Assembly: GCA_002067265.1 (NCBI GenBank)
Contig: MVQW01000010.1
Location: forward strand, 1-28,382
DNA: 28,382 nucleotides
Direction of reading: 5' to 3'
Source of the DNA: Methanomethylovorans sp. PtaU1.Bin073
GTDB lineage: Archaea > Halobacteriota > Methanosarcinia > Methanosarcinales > Methanosarcinaceae
The position numbers were made by a program, and so were the translations under genes. The notes under the pieces are model-generated. The model ran no database searches and had not been told where the DNA came from. It saw nothing but the letters and a program-made list of their open reading frames with translations. How positions within the stretch are numbered: position 1 is the first letter of the stretch; each line of letters starts with the position of its first letter. Below, in pieces: positions 18,351 through 28,214 of the stretch.

Positions 18351-19734
18351 TCACATGAACCTGTTCCTTACATCCTGACCTGTCAAAACACCACCTCCAG
18401 AAAAGAGCCTCTGTAAGCCATCAGGTCCAAGTGTAATCTGTTGTGGTTCTCTTATTTTTGCTTCCACCATTGCGACAAGAGCATCAGCTTCCAAGAAAAC
18501 AACTTCCTTTATATCAGTTTCCATTTTTATGTTTCTGATAAGGTCATCATCGTAGCCTTTATCAAATGTACTTGAGATTATGAGGTAGTAGATGTTCTTG
18601 AACGATTTACGTTTCTTGAGTTCTCGGCTTTGAGTGGTAATATATTCCCGGATAGTCCTATCATCAGTGCCCATTGCATATCCATCTGACCTTACTTTTG
18701 CATCCCACAGGATAGCATAGCTGTCATCTAAGGATTCGGCAATGCCATCTGGAACTCGCTTACCACTCATTGATTGACCCATTAACTTAGTATCATAGCC
18801 GAGTATCTTAAACGCTATGTTGATGTACTTTTCAAATGGCTTCTATTGTAATGGCAGAATTCTTAGCAGCTTCTCGGAGTTCTTCAGTGTTTGCAGCCAT
18901 TTGTGGTAAGATTGCTATGATTGGTGGAACATAACTATCTGGTAGACGATTTATTCTTGAAGGCTTTGCTGCTTCACTCTTTTCTTTGGAAGCAGGCGTA
19001 TCCTCTTGACTCTCATAACTGCCGAGGTTTCCACCCTTGAACCAAAATACGTGTTCAACTTTATAGAGATTGAACTTATCACCGGAGTGCTTAGAAAACA
19101 GCTGGATGAGTTCCTCATGAATCCGCTTAAATGTAAGATAATCTTGAGATTGGTCTCCAGATGGTTGCCATAAGTTTAAATCAATCATTGTGTTGACACT
19201 GTTTGTGTAATATACCGGCCATTGTTCATTGTCCTGTATTTGCCAGAAATATGATAAAAAGTAAGGAACGCTTGCAAGCTGGGGGGCCTTACGGGGATTA
19301 TTACCTGCTTCAACAAATTCTTGTCCAAGGCGTTTGACAAAGCTGGTAAACGTCTTAATTCGGCTTGATGCAATATCTTCGTTTTGAGGAACAGTAATAG
19401 CAGCTTTCAATTCGGCATCCAGTTCATTCAAGTCTTCTGCAATATTAAAAAACATGTTGAAGAACATCTGCCCTTTTATACCGTTGAAACCCCATAACTC
19501 ACGATTTGTGGCGTTAATGCTGTTGATTTTAATTTTGAAGTCCGCTAATTCCACTTTACCTTGTAAGTAATCAGAAAGAAGTGGTTTTAGCTCAGAATCA
19601 ATTAGTTTCACTCTATCTTTGTCCAACTGGTCTTCAATTTCAACAGCAGTTTTGCCATCCGCAAATACCTTGGAGAGATATTCTTTCATGACATCTAATG
19701 CAACATTGTTTTGCTGTTCATTTAGTAAAGCCAT
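18351..19734 (-). pseudogene. FokI-cleavage-domain restriction endonuclease, split by a +1 frameshift
   Basis: Two overlapping minus-strand frames form one gene. The first (19734-18832, 300 residues; ATG preceded by GGTGGT) is an unrecognised N-terminal region that could hold the recognition part. It stops at a TGA at 18834-18832. The next frame is open from 18842 to 18351 and reads PFEKYINIAFKILGYDTKLM, then GKRVPDG and ILWDAKVRSDGY. This matches the FokI-type cleavage domain, with the catalytic Asp of PDG and Asp-Ala-Lys 15 residues on. The in-frame ATG at 18782 would delete the first helix of that domain. The shift must fall within 18842-18835, because the second frame has a stop (TAG) just upstream. 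The repaired product would be about 460 residues. It could be a true pseudogene, an assembly error or, less likely, programmed frameshifting. No methylase is directly adjacent on this strand. Confidence 0.8.
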
Positions 19735-19978
19735 GTTACCACCATTAGAATTAGTATCTGTACTAAAGTACAAATTATTATGTGCTGTGAATAGAGTCTA
19801 AGTATTTTGACTGAACCTGCAATCTTTCCTGATAAGCCCTCGTATGAGCTCTTATCCTTTAGAAATCTGTTTTACAGCTTATAATTGAACTGACCACATA
19901 TTGGCTGAGTCGTAAAATATAGATAATGTTAAAGAGGTTAATGTTTATAGTTATCTAAAACTTATCAAGTGTGTGACC
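19735..19978. promoter_or_regulatory. Divergent promoter region ahead of the defence operon
   Basis: The 244-base gap separates the split endonuclease gene (-) from the helicase operon (+). AAAATATAGATAATG near 19915-19929 is a TATA-like candidate for the operon, about 60 bases ahead of its start. No operator-like symmetry is obvious. Confidence 0.3.
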
Positions 19979-22900
19979 ATGAGCAAGCTTGAAGACCTCC
20001 AGCCTAACGCAGCAGTACGTGGTATTCTCCCGGATGCATTAGTGACCGTAGTAAACGTAAAGTGGTCAGGCTCAGATGCCCTTGAGCTCATCTACAAGAC
20101 ACCCGAAGGTAAGCCCGCATCTGAACTTCTTTTCCGTTCAGATGAATCAAGGTTCGAGGTAGTTGAGCACGGCAGGCCCTGGAGCTTTGATGGAGACGGG
20201 ACTCTCTTCAGATTGGTATCTGAAGCCCACCGTATTCGCCTGGCACACTTGTTTGACCCTGTTCTTGCAGTCCACACATCCATGGTGGACCCTCTGCCAC
20301 ATCAGATAACAGCTGTCTATGAGGCAATGTTACCTCGACAGCCACTACGTTTCTTATTAGCTGATGACCCCGGCGCGGGCAAGACAATCATGGCAGGTCT
20401 ATTGATGAAAGAACTGGTAGCTCGTGGTGACTTGCACCGCTGCCTTGTGGTCTGTCCTGGCAGCCTGGCCGAACAATGGCAGGACGAACTCTCCAACCGT
20501 TTCCACTTACCTTTTGAGATACTAACTAATGACAAGCTGGAAGCCGCACGTACAGGGAATTGGTTCATGGAGAATGACCTTGTAATTGCGAGGCTGGATA
20601 AGTTATCACGCAATGAAGATGTTCAGGATAAACTCAAGGTACCAGAATGTGCCTGGGACCTCATCGTATGTGATGAAGCTCATAAAATGTCTGCCACATT
20701 CTTTGGTGGTGAAGTCAAATACACTAAACGTTACAAGCTCGGACAGTTACTTTCCACCCTTACAAGGCACTTCCTGCTGATGACAGCTACACCCCACAAC
20801 GGCAAAGAAGAAGACTTCCAGCTATTCATGGCACTGCTTGATGGTGACCGCTTTGAGGGTCGATTCAGAGATGGGGTACATGCTGCAGATGTATCTGACA
20901 TGATGCGAAGGATGGTTAAAGAGAACCTGTTCAAGTTCGATGCCACACCTCTTTTCCCGGAAAGAATTGCCACAACTGTTCCATATAAACTATCAAACAA
21001 GGAGGCTCTGCTCTATAAAGAAGTCACTGAATACGTGCGAGAAGAATTCAACCGGGCAGAGGCATTACAGAACGATAAGCGTGCAGGTACTGTGGGTTTT
21101 GCCCTTACTATTCTGCAGCGTCGTCTGGCATCTTCTCCTGAAGCCATAGGTCAATCATTACGCCGTCGTCGCGAGCGCCTGGAGAGCAGGCTGAATGAAT
21201 TAAAGTTACTACAACGTGGTTCCCAGACATATCAGATATCTGAATTACAGGGTACCAGAATACTGGATGCTGAGGATGTGGAGGACCTTGAGGAAGCACC
21301 TGATAATGAGGTACAAGCTGTTGAAGAGGAGGTTCTTGACCAGGCAACTGCAGCTCGTACCATTGATGAACTAAAGGCTGAGCTTGAGACTCTGCGAAGG
21401 CTGGAAACTCTTGCAGGGGATGTTTGTCGCAGTGGTGAGGACAGAAAATGGCGTGAGCTTGCAACCCTGCTGGATGAAATATTTACACATGCACCCAGTG
21501 ATAACAGCTCATCTGATACCTCAACTGCAAAGGCAGTTCCAAGACCTGTCTCGTCACCACGTCAAAAACTCGTTATTTTCACTGAGCACCGTGATACTCT
21601 TACATATCTGGAAAAACGCATCACTACCCTCCTTGGCAGGAAAGAAGCTGTTGTGATGATTCATGGAGGCATGGGTCGTGAAGACCGGGCAAAAGCTCAG
21701 GATGCTTTCAAGTATGACCCTGAAGTACAGGTATTGTTAGCCACGGATGCAGCTGGTGAAGGTATCAACCTGCAGCGTGCTCATCTGATGGTCAATTACG
21801 ACCTTCCGTGGAACCCCAACCGTATAGAGCAACGTTTTGGACGTATCCATCGTATAGGGCAGACCGAGGTTTGCCATCTGTGGAACCTGGTGGCTGAGGA
21901 AACAAGGGAAGGTGATGTTTATCTCACGTTATTGGAGAAGCTTGAAAAAGCACGTGAAGCTCTGGGTGGACAGGTATTCGATGTGCTGGGCAAGCTCCAG
22001 TTTGAAGGTAAACCCCTACGCGATTTGCTCATAGAGGCAATCCGCTATGGTGAGAAAGAAGAGGTACGTGCCAAGCTTACTCAAGTTGTATCTAATGCAT
22101 TTGACCGGGATAATCTACAGGACCTAATTGAAGAACGAGCCTTGGCTCGCGATTCCATGGATGCAAGCAGAGTGTACCGTATAAGGGAAGAGATGGAACG
22201 TGCAGAGGCCAAAAGGCTGCAACCTCACTATGTAGAATCATTCTTCATGAAAGCTTTCCCGCTTCTCGGTGGCTCAATAAAACAGCGTGAGCCTCGCCGT
22301 TATGAAATTACATACGTGCCTTCCATCGTCCGTAACCGTGACAGACTGATAGGTAGAGGAGAGCATGTGACCCAAAGGTACGAACGTATTGCCTTTGAGA
22401 AGTCACTGGTATCGCTACAGGGACAGGCTCCTGCAGCCTTTGTATGCCCTGGAAATCCATTGCTTGATGCTGTCATTGACCTCACACTTGAACGTAACCG
22501 TGACCTTCTGCGCCGGGGTACCATACTAGTGGATGAGCGGGACTATGGTACCGAGCCGCGCATGCTTTTCTATCTGGAACATGCCATTCAGGATGCCAGT
22601 ATCACCCATTCAGGTGAGAGACGTGTTATTTCCAAGCAGATGCTGTATGTTGAGATGAACGAAGCTGGTAACACAAGACATCTGCATTACGCACCATACC
22701 TGGATTACAGACCTCTTGATGCGGATGAAACCAGTGTTGATGAGTTCCTTTCCAGACCGGAATGTGCATGGATAAACCGTGAATTAGAACATAAAGCCCA
22801 AGGATATGCTATTGCACATGTCGTTCAGGAACATCTGAACGAAGTGCGTGCACGTAAGATGGAACTCATAGATAAGACCGAAGCTGCAGTGAAAGACCGA

Positions 22901-23545
22901 CTTACTAAGGAAATCAGTTACTGGGACCATCGTGCAGAAGAGTTAAAGCTGCAGGAGCAGGCAGGTAAGGTCAATGCCAAACTGAATTCAGGGGAGGCAC
23001 GCAAGCGTGCAGATGCTTTGCAGGGACGCCTCCAGAAGCGGATGGAGGAACTGAAACTCGAACGGCATATCTCGCCATTGCCTCCTGTGGTTCTGGGTGG
23101 TCTGCTGGTGATACCAATAGGTTTGATAGCCAAAATGACAGGTAAACCTCTACCACCACCTGTGGATACCAATGAAGTTGGTGCTCGCGCTCGTGCCATA
23201 ATTATGGATATTGAGCGCACTCTGGGCTTTGACCCAATAGACAGGGAATATGAGAAAATTGGTTATGATATCGAAAGCATAGTCCCTGGTACTGGCAAGC
23301 TACGGTTCATTGAGGTGAAAGGGCGTGTCTCAGGTGCTGACACGGTCACTGTGTCCACAAATGAGATACTGTATTCTCTTAACAAACCAGATGATTTCAT
23401 CCTTGCTATTGTGGAATTTATGCAGGATGGTAATCATCATGTCCATTATCTAAGCCGTCCTTTCACACGTGAACCCGATTTTGATGTGACCAGCGTGAAT
23501 TATAGCTTTGCAAAATTACTCTCTCGTGCGGAGGCACCGAGATGA
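19979..23545 (+). CDS. SNF2-family helicase with C-terminal DUF3883 nuclease-like domain (DrmD-like)
   Basis: A 1188-residue superfamily 2 DNA translocase. ATG 19979 is chosen over GTG 19973; neither has a strong ribosome binding site. The first helicase lobe has LPHQ, Walker A DDPGAGKT (Lys135), DEAH at 232-235 and LLMTATPHNGK. An acidic, coiled-coil-prone insert follows (about 420-470, with EDVEDLEEAPDNE). The second lobe has KLVIFTEHRDTL, ATDAAGEGINLQ and the arginine-finger motif RIEQRFGRIHRIGQ (about 616-630). The C-terminus is a DUF3883 domain with a PD-(D/E)XK-like Asp1097, then Glu1112-Val-Lys1114 (RFIEVKGR). SNF2 proteins of this layout occur in class 1 DISARM (DrmD) and related DUF1156/DUF499 defence arrays; here the methylase lies three genes downstream. 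Its TGA overlaps the next ATG by four bases (ATGA). A chromatin-type role is less likely in this context. Confidence 0.93.
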   Translation: MSKLEDLQPNAAVRGILPDALVTVVNVKWSGSDALELIYKTPEGKPASELLFRSDESRFEVVEHGRPWSFDGDGTLFRLVSEAHRIRLAHLFDPVLAVHTSMVDPLPHQITAVYEAMLPRQPLRFLLADDPGAGKTIMAGLLMKELVARGDLHRCLVVCPGSLAEQWQDELSNRFHLPFEILTNDKLEAARTGNWFMENDLVIARLDKLSRNEDVQDKLKVPECAWDLIVCDEAHKMSATFFGGEVKYTKRYKLGQLLSTLTRHFLLMTATPHNGKEEDFQLFMALLDGDRFEGRFRDGVHAADVSDMMRRMVKENLFKFDATPLFPERIATTVPYKLSNKEALLYKEVTEYVREEFNRAEALQNDKRAGTVGFALTILQRRLASSPEAIGQSLRRRRERLESRLNELKLLQRGSQTYQISELQGTRILDAEDVEDLEEAPDNEVQAVEEEVLDQATAARTIDELKAELETLRRLETLAGDVCRSGEDRKWRELATLLDEIFTHAPSDNSSSDTSTAKAVPRPVSSPRQKLVIFTEHRDTLTYLEKRITTLLGRKEAVVMIHGGMGREDRAKAQDAFKYDPEVQVLLATDAAGEGINLQRAHLMVNYDLPWNPNRIEQRFGRIHRIGQTEVCHLWNLVAEETREGDVYLTLLEKLEKAREALGGQVFDVLGKLQFEGKPLRDLLIEAIRYGEKEEVRAKLTQVVSNAFDRDNLQDLIEERALARDSMDASRVYRIREEMERAEAKRLQPHYVESFFMKAFPLLGGSIKQREPRRYEITYVPSIVRNRDRLIGRGEHVTQRYERIAFEKSLVSLQGQAPAAFVCPGNPLLDAVIDLTLERNRDLLRRGTILVDERDYGTEPRMLFYLEHAIQDASITHSGERRVISKQMLYVEMNEAGNTRHLHYAPYLDYRPLDADETSVDEFLSRPECAWINRELEHKAQGYAIAHVVQEHLNEVRARKMELIDKTEAAVKDRLTKEISYWDHRAEELKLQEQAGKVNAKLNSGEARKRADALQGRLQKRMEELKLERHISPLPPVVLGGLLVIPIGLIAKMTGKPLPPPVDTNEVGARARAIIMDIERTLGFDPIDREYEKIGYDIESIVPGTGKLRFIEVKGRVSGADTVTVSTNEILYSLNKPDDFILAIVEFMQDGNHHVHYLSRPFTREPDFDVTSVNYSFAKLLSRAEAPR

Positions 23546-24606
23546 AATCTTCTAAATCAAAGAAAGGAAGCATGGAGAAAACTAACGCCATCCCTAATGA
23601 ACAGGCTTTTTCCGAAGTTGTGGAGATGATTCGGTCTGCACGACAGAAAGCCTTGACCGCAGTCAATACTACACTTATTGACCTCTACTGGCAATTAGGA
23701 GAAACCATAAGCCGTAGGATTACGACTGATGGATGGGGTAAGGGTACGGTAGGAGCACTATCATCATATATTCAGGTACAAAACCCTGGAGTGAGGGGTT
23801 ATTCTCCACAAAACCTCTGGAGGATGCGCCAGTTCTATGAGACCTACCGGGATTATCCAGAACTCTCAACGATGTTGAGAGAATTGCCATGGTCTTCTAA
23901 CCTGCATATACTTGCCAAGACAAAGATGCCGGAAGAACGTGAGTTTTATCTGCGTATGGCCACACAACATCGCTGGTCAGTGCGGGAAGTTGCTCGTCAG
24001 ATAGACAGCGCTCTGTTCGAACGGGCAGTACTGAATCCACCAAAACTCTCAACAGCGTTGAGAGAAATGCATCCAGATGCAGATAAAGTATTCAGGGATG
24101 CTTATGTTGTCGAATTCCTCGAACTGCCTGATGGACATCTTGAGGCTGACCTGCATAAAAGCCTTATAAATAATCTGCAGCGTTTCCTTACAGAACTGGG
24201 TCATGATTTCTGTTTCATAGGCAGTGAAGTACCTCTTCAGGTAGGGGGCAGAGATTTTGCATTAGATATGCTGTTTTTCCATCGTGGACTCAATTGTCTG
24301 GTAGCCATCGAATTAAAAATAGGTGAATTCCAGCCTGAGCATCTTGGAAAATTGGATTTCTACCTTGAGGCTCTTGACAGGGATGTCCGAAAGCCACACG
24401 AAGGACCATCCATCGGTGTGCTTCTCTGTGCCAGTAAGGACAACGAGGTCGTAGAGTATGCTCTCAGCCGTTCACTCTCTCCTGCTTTGGTTGCAGAATA
24501 CCAAACCCAATTGCCGGACAAGAAGCTGCTACAGGCCAAATTGCATGAGTTTTACACACTAACTGAAAGTACAGAAACATCGGATGAAGATGTGGTTGAT
24601 GTATGA
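23542..24606 (+). CDS. DUF1016/YhcG-family PD-(D/E)XK nuclease
   Basis: 354 residues, close to the usual length of the YhcG family. The N-terminal DUF1016 helical domain (about 20-160) has the family pattern LIDLYWQLGETISRR, GYSPQNLWRMRQFY and LPWSSNLHILAK. The C-terminal nuclease domain has Asp242 (RDFALDMLFFHR) and Glu257-x-Lys259 (VAIELKIGEFQPE), the PD-(D/E)XK active site, and then LGKLDFYLEALD. The family is linked to defence islands and often sits beside restriction-modification genes. The start is coupled to the helicase by an ATGA overlap, so it is a built-in member of this operon and not a neighbour by chance. A 44-base gap follows before the next gene. Two near-identical hairpin-forming stretches lie inside the gene (23863-23881, 24046-24064). 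Confidence 0.9.
   Translation: MKSSKSKKGSMEKTNAIPNEQAFSEVVEMIRSARQKALTAVNTTLIDLYWQLGETISRRITTDGWGKGTVGALSSYIQVQNPGVRGYSPQNLWRMRQFYETYRDYPELSTMLRELPWSSNLHILAKTKMPEEREFYLRMATQHRWSVREVARQIDSALFERAVLNPPKLSTALREMHPDADKVFRDAYVVEFLELPDGHLEADLHKSLINNLQRFLTELGHDFCFIGSEVPLQVGGRDFALDMLFFHRGLNCLVAIELKIGEFQPEHLGKLDFYLEALDRDVRKPHEGPSIGVLLCASKDNEVVEYALSRSLSPALVAEYQTQLPDKKLLQAKLHEFYTLTESTETSDEDVVDV
23863..24064 (+). repeat. Two matching hairpins inside the DUF1016 gene
   Basis: CTCTCAAC-N3-GTTGAGAG occurs at 23863-23881 and again at 24046-24064, 183 bp apart. Each gives a perfect 8-bp stem with a 3-base loop (GAT, AGC). They encode LSTMLRE and LSTALRE in the same frame. Confidence 0.7.
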
Positions 24607-24650
24607 ATTACTGTAGCATTTGATTTTGTTTATAGAAAGGAGAAGACAGC

Positions 24651-25097
24651 ATGAATGAAGAACGCTCGCATATAGACCCCGAAGGACGGTATCCATCTGA
24701 TGGACTGCGGAGAGTTGAACAAAATGCTGTGCGGGTGTTGGACCTGTTGTCAGGTATTGTTGTGGAGCGTACGAGGGATTGCATCCAGATTGATTACGGT
24801 GGGGAAGAGGGCATTGTTATCCTTGTAACAGCAGAAGCCATTGAGCTGAGATTTCCGACAGTTGAGTGGACTATGGGTGCCTATGGACCTGCTACATCAA
24901 GCCGGTTATGGAAGCGTGTGGAATGCTGTGAAATGGATGATGTAGAATTAATATCCTTATTGAATGATGCTCTCAAACAGAGAAAAAGTGAATTTAAGAA
25001 GTGTCGTTACTGCGGGAGAGAAAAACCACTAGAGCATATGCACTCAAGTGATGTCTGTCAAGGCTGCGCTGAAAAACACTTAGGAGTTGTTCATTAA
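24651..25097 (+). CDS. Small protein with C-terminal zinc ribbon in the defence operon
   Basis: A 148-residue protein not recognised as a named family. Residues 20-112 look like a compact alpha/beta domain ([18 protein letters not shown], then [20 protein letters not shown]). Residues 118-139 form a zinc ribbon: Cys118-x2-Cys121 and Cys136-x2-Cys139, with His residues between them. AAAGGAG lies 9 bases before the ATG at 24651. The stop shares bases with the methylase start (TAATG), so it is made in step with the methylase and may be its partner or a DNA-binding adaptor. That role is inferred from coupling only. It has no nuclease or ATPase motif. Confidence 0.8.
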   Translation: MNEERSHIDPEGRYPSDGLRRVEQNAVRVLDLLSGIVVERTRDCIQIDYGGEEGIVILVTAEAIELRFPTVEWTMGAYGPATSSRLWKRVECCEMDDVELISLLNDALKQRKSEFKKCRYCGREKPLEHMHSSDVCQGCAEKHLGVVH

Positions 25098-28000
25098 TGA
25101 AAAAGAAACTGATAGAAGTCGCTTTGCCGCTGGAAGCTATCAGCAAGGCTTCAGCAAGGGAGAAATCCATCCGCCATGGACATCCAAGTACGCTGCATTT
25201 GTGGTGGTCACGGAAGCCCACTGCTACAGCTCGTGCAATTCTTTTTGCGCAGATGGTGGATGACCCTTCAGCACATCCTGAGCTATTCCCTACTGAAGAA
25301 GAACAGGAAAAAGAGCGTCAGAGGTTGTTTCAGCTTATAGAAGAACTGGTATTATGGGAGAATACAACTAATGAACAGGTACTCAACAAAGCAAGAGAGG
25401 AAATACGTAAAAGCTGCATTCCTCCTGCTCCTCCTGAAACAGAAGACCTCTCTAAAATATGGGACTTCGCACTCAAATACAATGCTTATGATAAATTAGG
25501 CTCACTTGAAGCAGTTTCAGAGCTTTGCCAAGCAAGAGAAAAAGAATATCTCAAAACAGGGAAGTGGACAGGGACACTCGATGAACTAAGAGCATGTCTT
25601 TTCTTCGAACAGCGAAGATGGCGTCATTTTGATGAAGAACCAGATGGTGAATCATTCCAAAGCATACTGCAACTCTACAGGAATATTCGCCAGCGATGGA
25701 ACGAAGCAGAGCCCGAAGTACCTGCTTTCCACGACCCATTTGCGGGGGGGGGTTCTATTCCCCTAGAAGCGCAACGGCTGGGACTGGAAGCTTATGCATC
25801 AGACCTTAACCCAGTGGCTGTGCTCATAAACAAGGCCATGATTGAAATCCCACCTAAGTTTGCTAATAAACCACCTGTAAACCCTGAGTCTCGGAAACAG
25901 AAAGGAATAGCTCCAGGTGGCTGGAAGGGTGCACAGGGACTTGCCGAGGATGTCCGTTACTATGGCAAATGGATGCGTGATGAAGCAGAGAGGCGCATTG
26001 GTTATCTGTACCCTAAAATAGAAATCACTGAGGAAATGACAAAAGAAAGGCCAGACCTTAAACAGTATGTTGGTCAAAAGCTTACTGTAATTGCCTGGTT
26101 ATGGGCACGTACTGTGAAAAGTCCGAATCCTGCCTTTGCACATGTTGATGTACCTCTGGTTTCCACTTTCATGCTTTCTACAAAAGCTGGTAAGGAAGCA
26201 TATGTGGAACCGGTTATTGAGGATAATAACTATAGATTCACTGTGAAAGTGGGGAAACCTAAAGATTCTGAAGCAGCAAAGAATGGAACTAAATTCGGCC
26301 AGGGAAAAGCATTCAGATGCTTGTTTTCTCAAACACCAATTGATTTTCCATATTTACATAGCGAAGCAAAATCTGGACGTATGGGACAACGAATGATGGC
26401 TATTGTAGCAGAGGGGCCTAAAGGTCGCGTTTATCTATCGACATCGACTATTATAGAAGATACGGCTAATATAGCAGAACCAAAAGAAGTGCCAGATACA
26501 GACTTACCAGAAAAAGCACTTGGTTTCAGGATTCAAGAATATGGGATGGTCAAATGGAAGCACCTCTTTACTAATCGCCAACTCATGGTATTGACAACAT
26601 TCTCCGACCTCGTACTCGAAACATGCAAAAAAGTTAAGCTTGATGCTCTAAATGCTGGATTAGAGAATGACGATTCTAGCCTTTATTCAGGGGGTATAGG
26701 AGCGCAGGCTTATGCAGATTCTGTGGCTGTGTATCTGGCATTTGCAATATCAAAAGTTGCTAATATAGGTTCATCGATAGCGTCTTGGATGAATGACCGG
26801 GGTGCCTTCCGTGAGACTTTCGCTCGTCAAGCAATCCCTATGTCTTGGGAATTTGCAGAAGCAAACCCATTCAGTGGTGCTGGTGGAAGTTTTGAAACTG
26901 CACTTGATAAGGGTGCTATGGTCATTGATGCGTTCCCAGCTAATATGCATGGTCACGCTTCCCAAGCGGATGCTGCAATACAAAAGATATGTAACAATAA
27001 AGTGGTTTCTACTGACCCACCTTACTATGACAATATCGGCTATGCTGACCTGTCGGACTTCTTTTACGTTTGGCTACGCCGCTCTCTTAAACCAATTTGT
27101 CCTGACCTCTTCACTACACTGGCTGTACCTAAAGCAGAGGAGCTTGTTGCCACACCATATCGCCATGGAAGCAAGAATGCAGCCGAAAAGTTTTTCTTGG
27201 AAGGTATGACCAAGGCCATGCATCGGTTAGCTGAGCAGGCGCACCCTCTTTTCCCCGTAACCATTTATTATGCCTTCAAACAATCAGAAACTGAGAAAGA
27301 GGGGACATCTTCTACTGGATGGGAAACATTTCTGGATGCAGTTATCCAAGCAAATTTTGCACTAACTGGTACTTGGCCAGTACGGACTGAAAGCAACGGC
27401 CGTATGAGAGTTCAAGGTAGCAATGCCCTTGCTTCCAGCATAGTTCTTGTTTGCCGAAAGCGTGACCCAAATGCACTCACTGTCACTCGTAGAGAGTTCC
27501 TAACAACACTCAAGAACGAACTACCTGAAGCTCTGAAACACCTGCAGCATAGTAATATCGCTCCCGTGGACCTTGCACAGGCAGCTATAGGTCCTGGAAT
27601 GGCAGTTTATACACGCTATTCCAAGGTACTGGATGCCGAAGGAAAGGCCATGACAGTGCGTGAAGCCCTTGCACTTATCAACGAGACACTAGATGAAGTC
27701 CTGACCGAACAAGAAGGAGATTTCGATTCAGACAGCCGCTGGGCTCTTGCTTGGTTCGAACAGTACGGTTTCAGCATGGGGAAGTATGGAGATGCTGAGA
27801 CACTATCCAAGGCAAAGAACACCAGTGTATCTGGTATGGTAGATGCAGGTATCCTTGAATCTCGTGGGGGCAAAGTGCGTATGCTCAAGCCTGCTGAGCT
27901 ACCTTTGGATTGGGACCCCACTCAAGATGAACGTTTAACGGTATGGGAAATGGCGCATCATCTTATCCGTGTACTGGAAGCAGGTGGAGAGACCGCTGCT

Positions 28001-28210
28001 GCAGAACTTGTGGCAAAGCTTGGCAGCAGGGCAGACACTGCGAGGGAACTGGCTTACCGCCTTTACGTATCATGTGAACGCAAGAAACGAGCTTCAGAGG
28101 CACTTTCGTACAATGCTCTGGTACAGAGCTGGCCCGAGATAATGAGGCTTGCAAAAGGAGAAATGGCCTTGCCAAAAGGACAGATGCATCTAATCGAGGA
28201 GGAGGAATAA
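25097..28210 (+). CDS. DUF1156-type adenine-specific DNA methylase (COG1743)
   Basis: A 1037-residue N6-adenine DNA methyltransferase that would protect host DNA in this defence operon. The N-terminal DUF1156 signature ([19 protein letters not shown], then [13 protein letters not shown]) is clear. The SAM-binding motif is [13 protein letters not shown] at 213-225 followed by ASDLNP, and the catalytic DPPY is at 640-643 ([20 protein letters not shown]). The order SAM motif then DPPY fits the gamma/alpha-type arrangement. The long insert between them includes [16 protein letters not shown], typical of the family. Many COG1743 proteins have a zinc ribbon, but I see no such cysteine cluster here; the small upstream protein carries one instead. 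Nine consecutive G (25744-25752) lie in the SAM motif. The next gene starts four bases after the stop. Confidence 0.92.
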   Translation: MKKKLIEVALPLEAISKASAREKSIRHGHPSTLHLWWSRKPTATARAILFAQMVDDPSAHPELFPTEEEQEKERQRLFQLIEELVLWENTTNEQVLNKAREEIRKSCIPPAPPETEDLSKIWDFALKYNAYDKLGSLEAVSELCQAREKEYLKTGKWTGTLDELRACLFFEQRRWRHFDEEPDGESFQSILQLYRNIRQRWNEAEPEVPAFHDPFAGGGSIPLEAQRLGLEAYASDLNPVAVLINKAMIEIPPKFANKPPVNPESRKQKGIAPGGWKGAQGLAEDVRYYGKWMRDEAERRIGYLYPKIEITEEMTKERPDLKQYVGQKLTVIAWLWARTVKSPNPAFAHVDVPLVSTFMLSTKAGKEAYVEPVIEDNNYRFTVKVGKPKDSEAAKNGTKFGQGKAFRCLFSQTPIDFPYLHSEAKSGRMGQRMMAIVAEGPKGRVYLSTSTIIEDTANIAEPKEVPDTDLPEKALGFRIQEYGMVKWKHLFTNRQLMVLTTFSDLVLETCKKVKLDALNAGLENDDSSLYSGGIGAQAYADSVAVYLAFAISKVANIGSSIASWMNDRGAFRETFARQAIPMSWEFAEANPFSGAGGSFETALDKGAMVIDAFPANMHGHASQADAAIQKICNNKVVSTDPPYYDNIGYADLSDFFYVWLRRSLKPICPDLFTTLAVPKAEELVATPYRHGSKNAAEKFFLEGMTKAMHRLAEQAHPLFPVTIYYAFKQSETEKEGTSSTGWETFLDAVIQANFALTGTWPVRTESNGRMRVQGSNALASSIVLVCRKRDPNALTVTRREFLTTLKNELPEALKHLQHSNIAPVDLAQAAIGPGMAVYTRYSKVLDAEGKAMTVREALALINETLDEVLTEQEGDFDSDSRWALAWFEQYGFSMGKYGDAETLSKAKNTSVSGMVDAGILESRGGKVRMLKPAELPLDWDPTQDERLTVWEMAHHLIRVLEAGGETAAAELVAKLGSRADTARELAYRLYVSCERKKRASEALSYNALVQSWPEIMRLAKGEMALPKGQMHLIEEEE
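25744..25752 (+). repeat. G9 homopolymer in the methylase SAM motif
   Basis: Nine G in a row encode part of Ala-Gly-Gly-Gly. Gain or loss of one base would break the gene about one fifth of the way in. Confidence 0.9.
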
Positions 28211-28214
28211 TCCG

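Noticed and set aside
18351..18782. A complete stand-alone 143-residue nuclease gene
   Set aside because: The frame is open well upstream of the ATG and encodes the missing first helix of the cleavage domain, so it is the second part of a split gene.
18832..18845. Programmed +1 frameshift as the main explanation for the split endonuclease
   Set aside because: The eight-base crossing window shows no recognisable slippery stretch or pause signal, so mutation or sequence error is simpler; left open only as a lesser option.
21108..21464. 118-codon minus-strand frame with many Gln, Pro and His residues
   Set aside because: It is antisense to the acidic insert of the SNF2 helicase, and its low-complexity composition is what the reverse of that insert gives.
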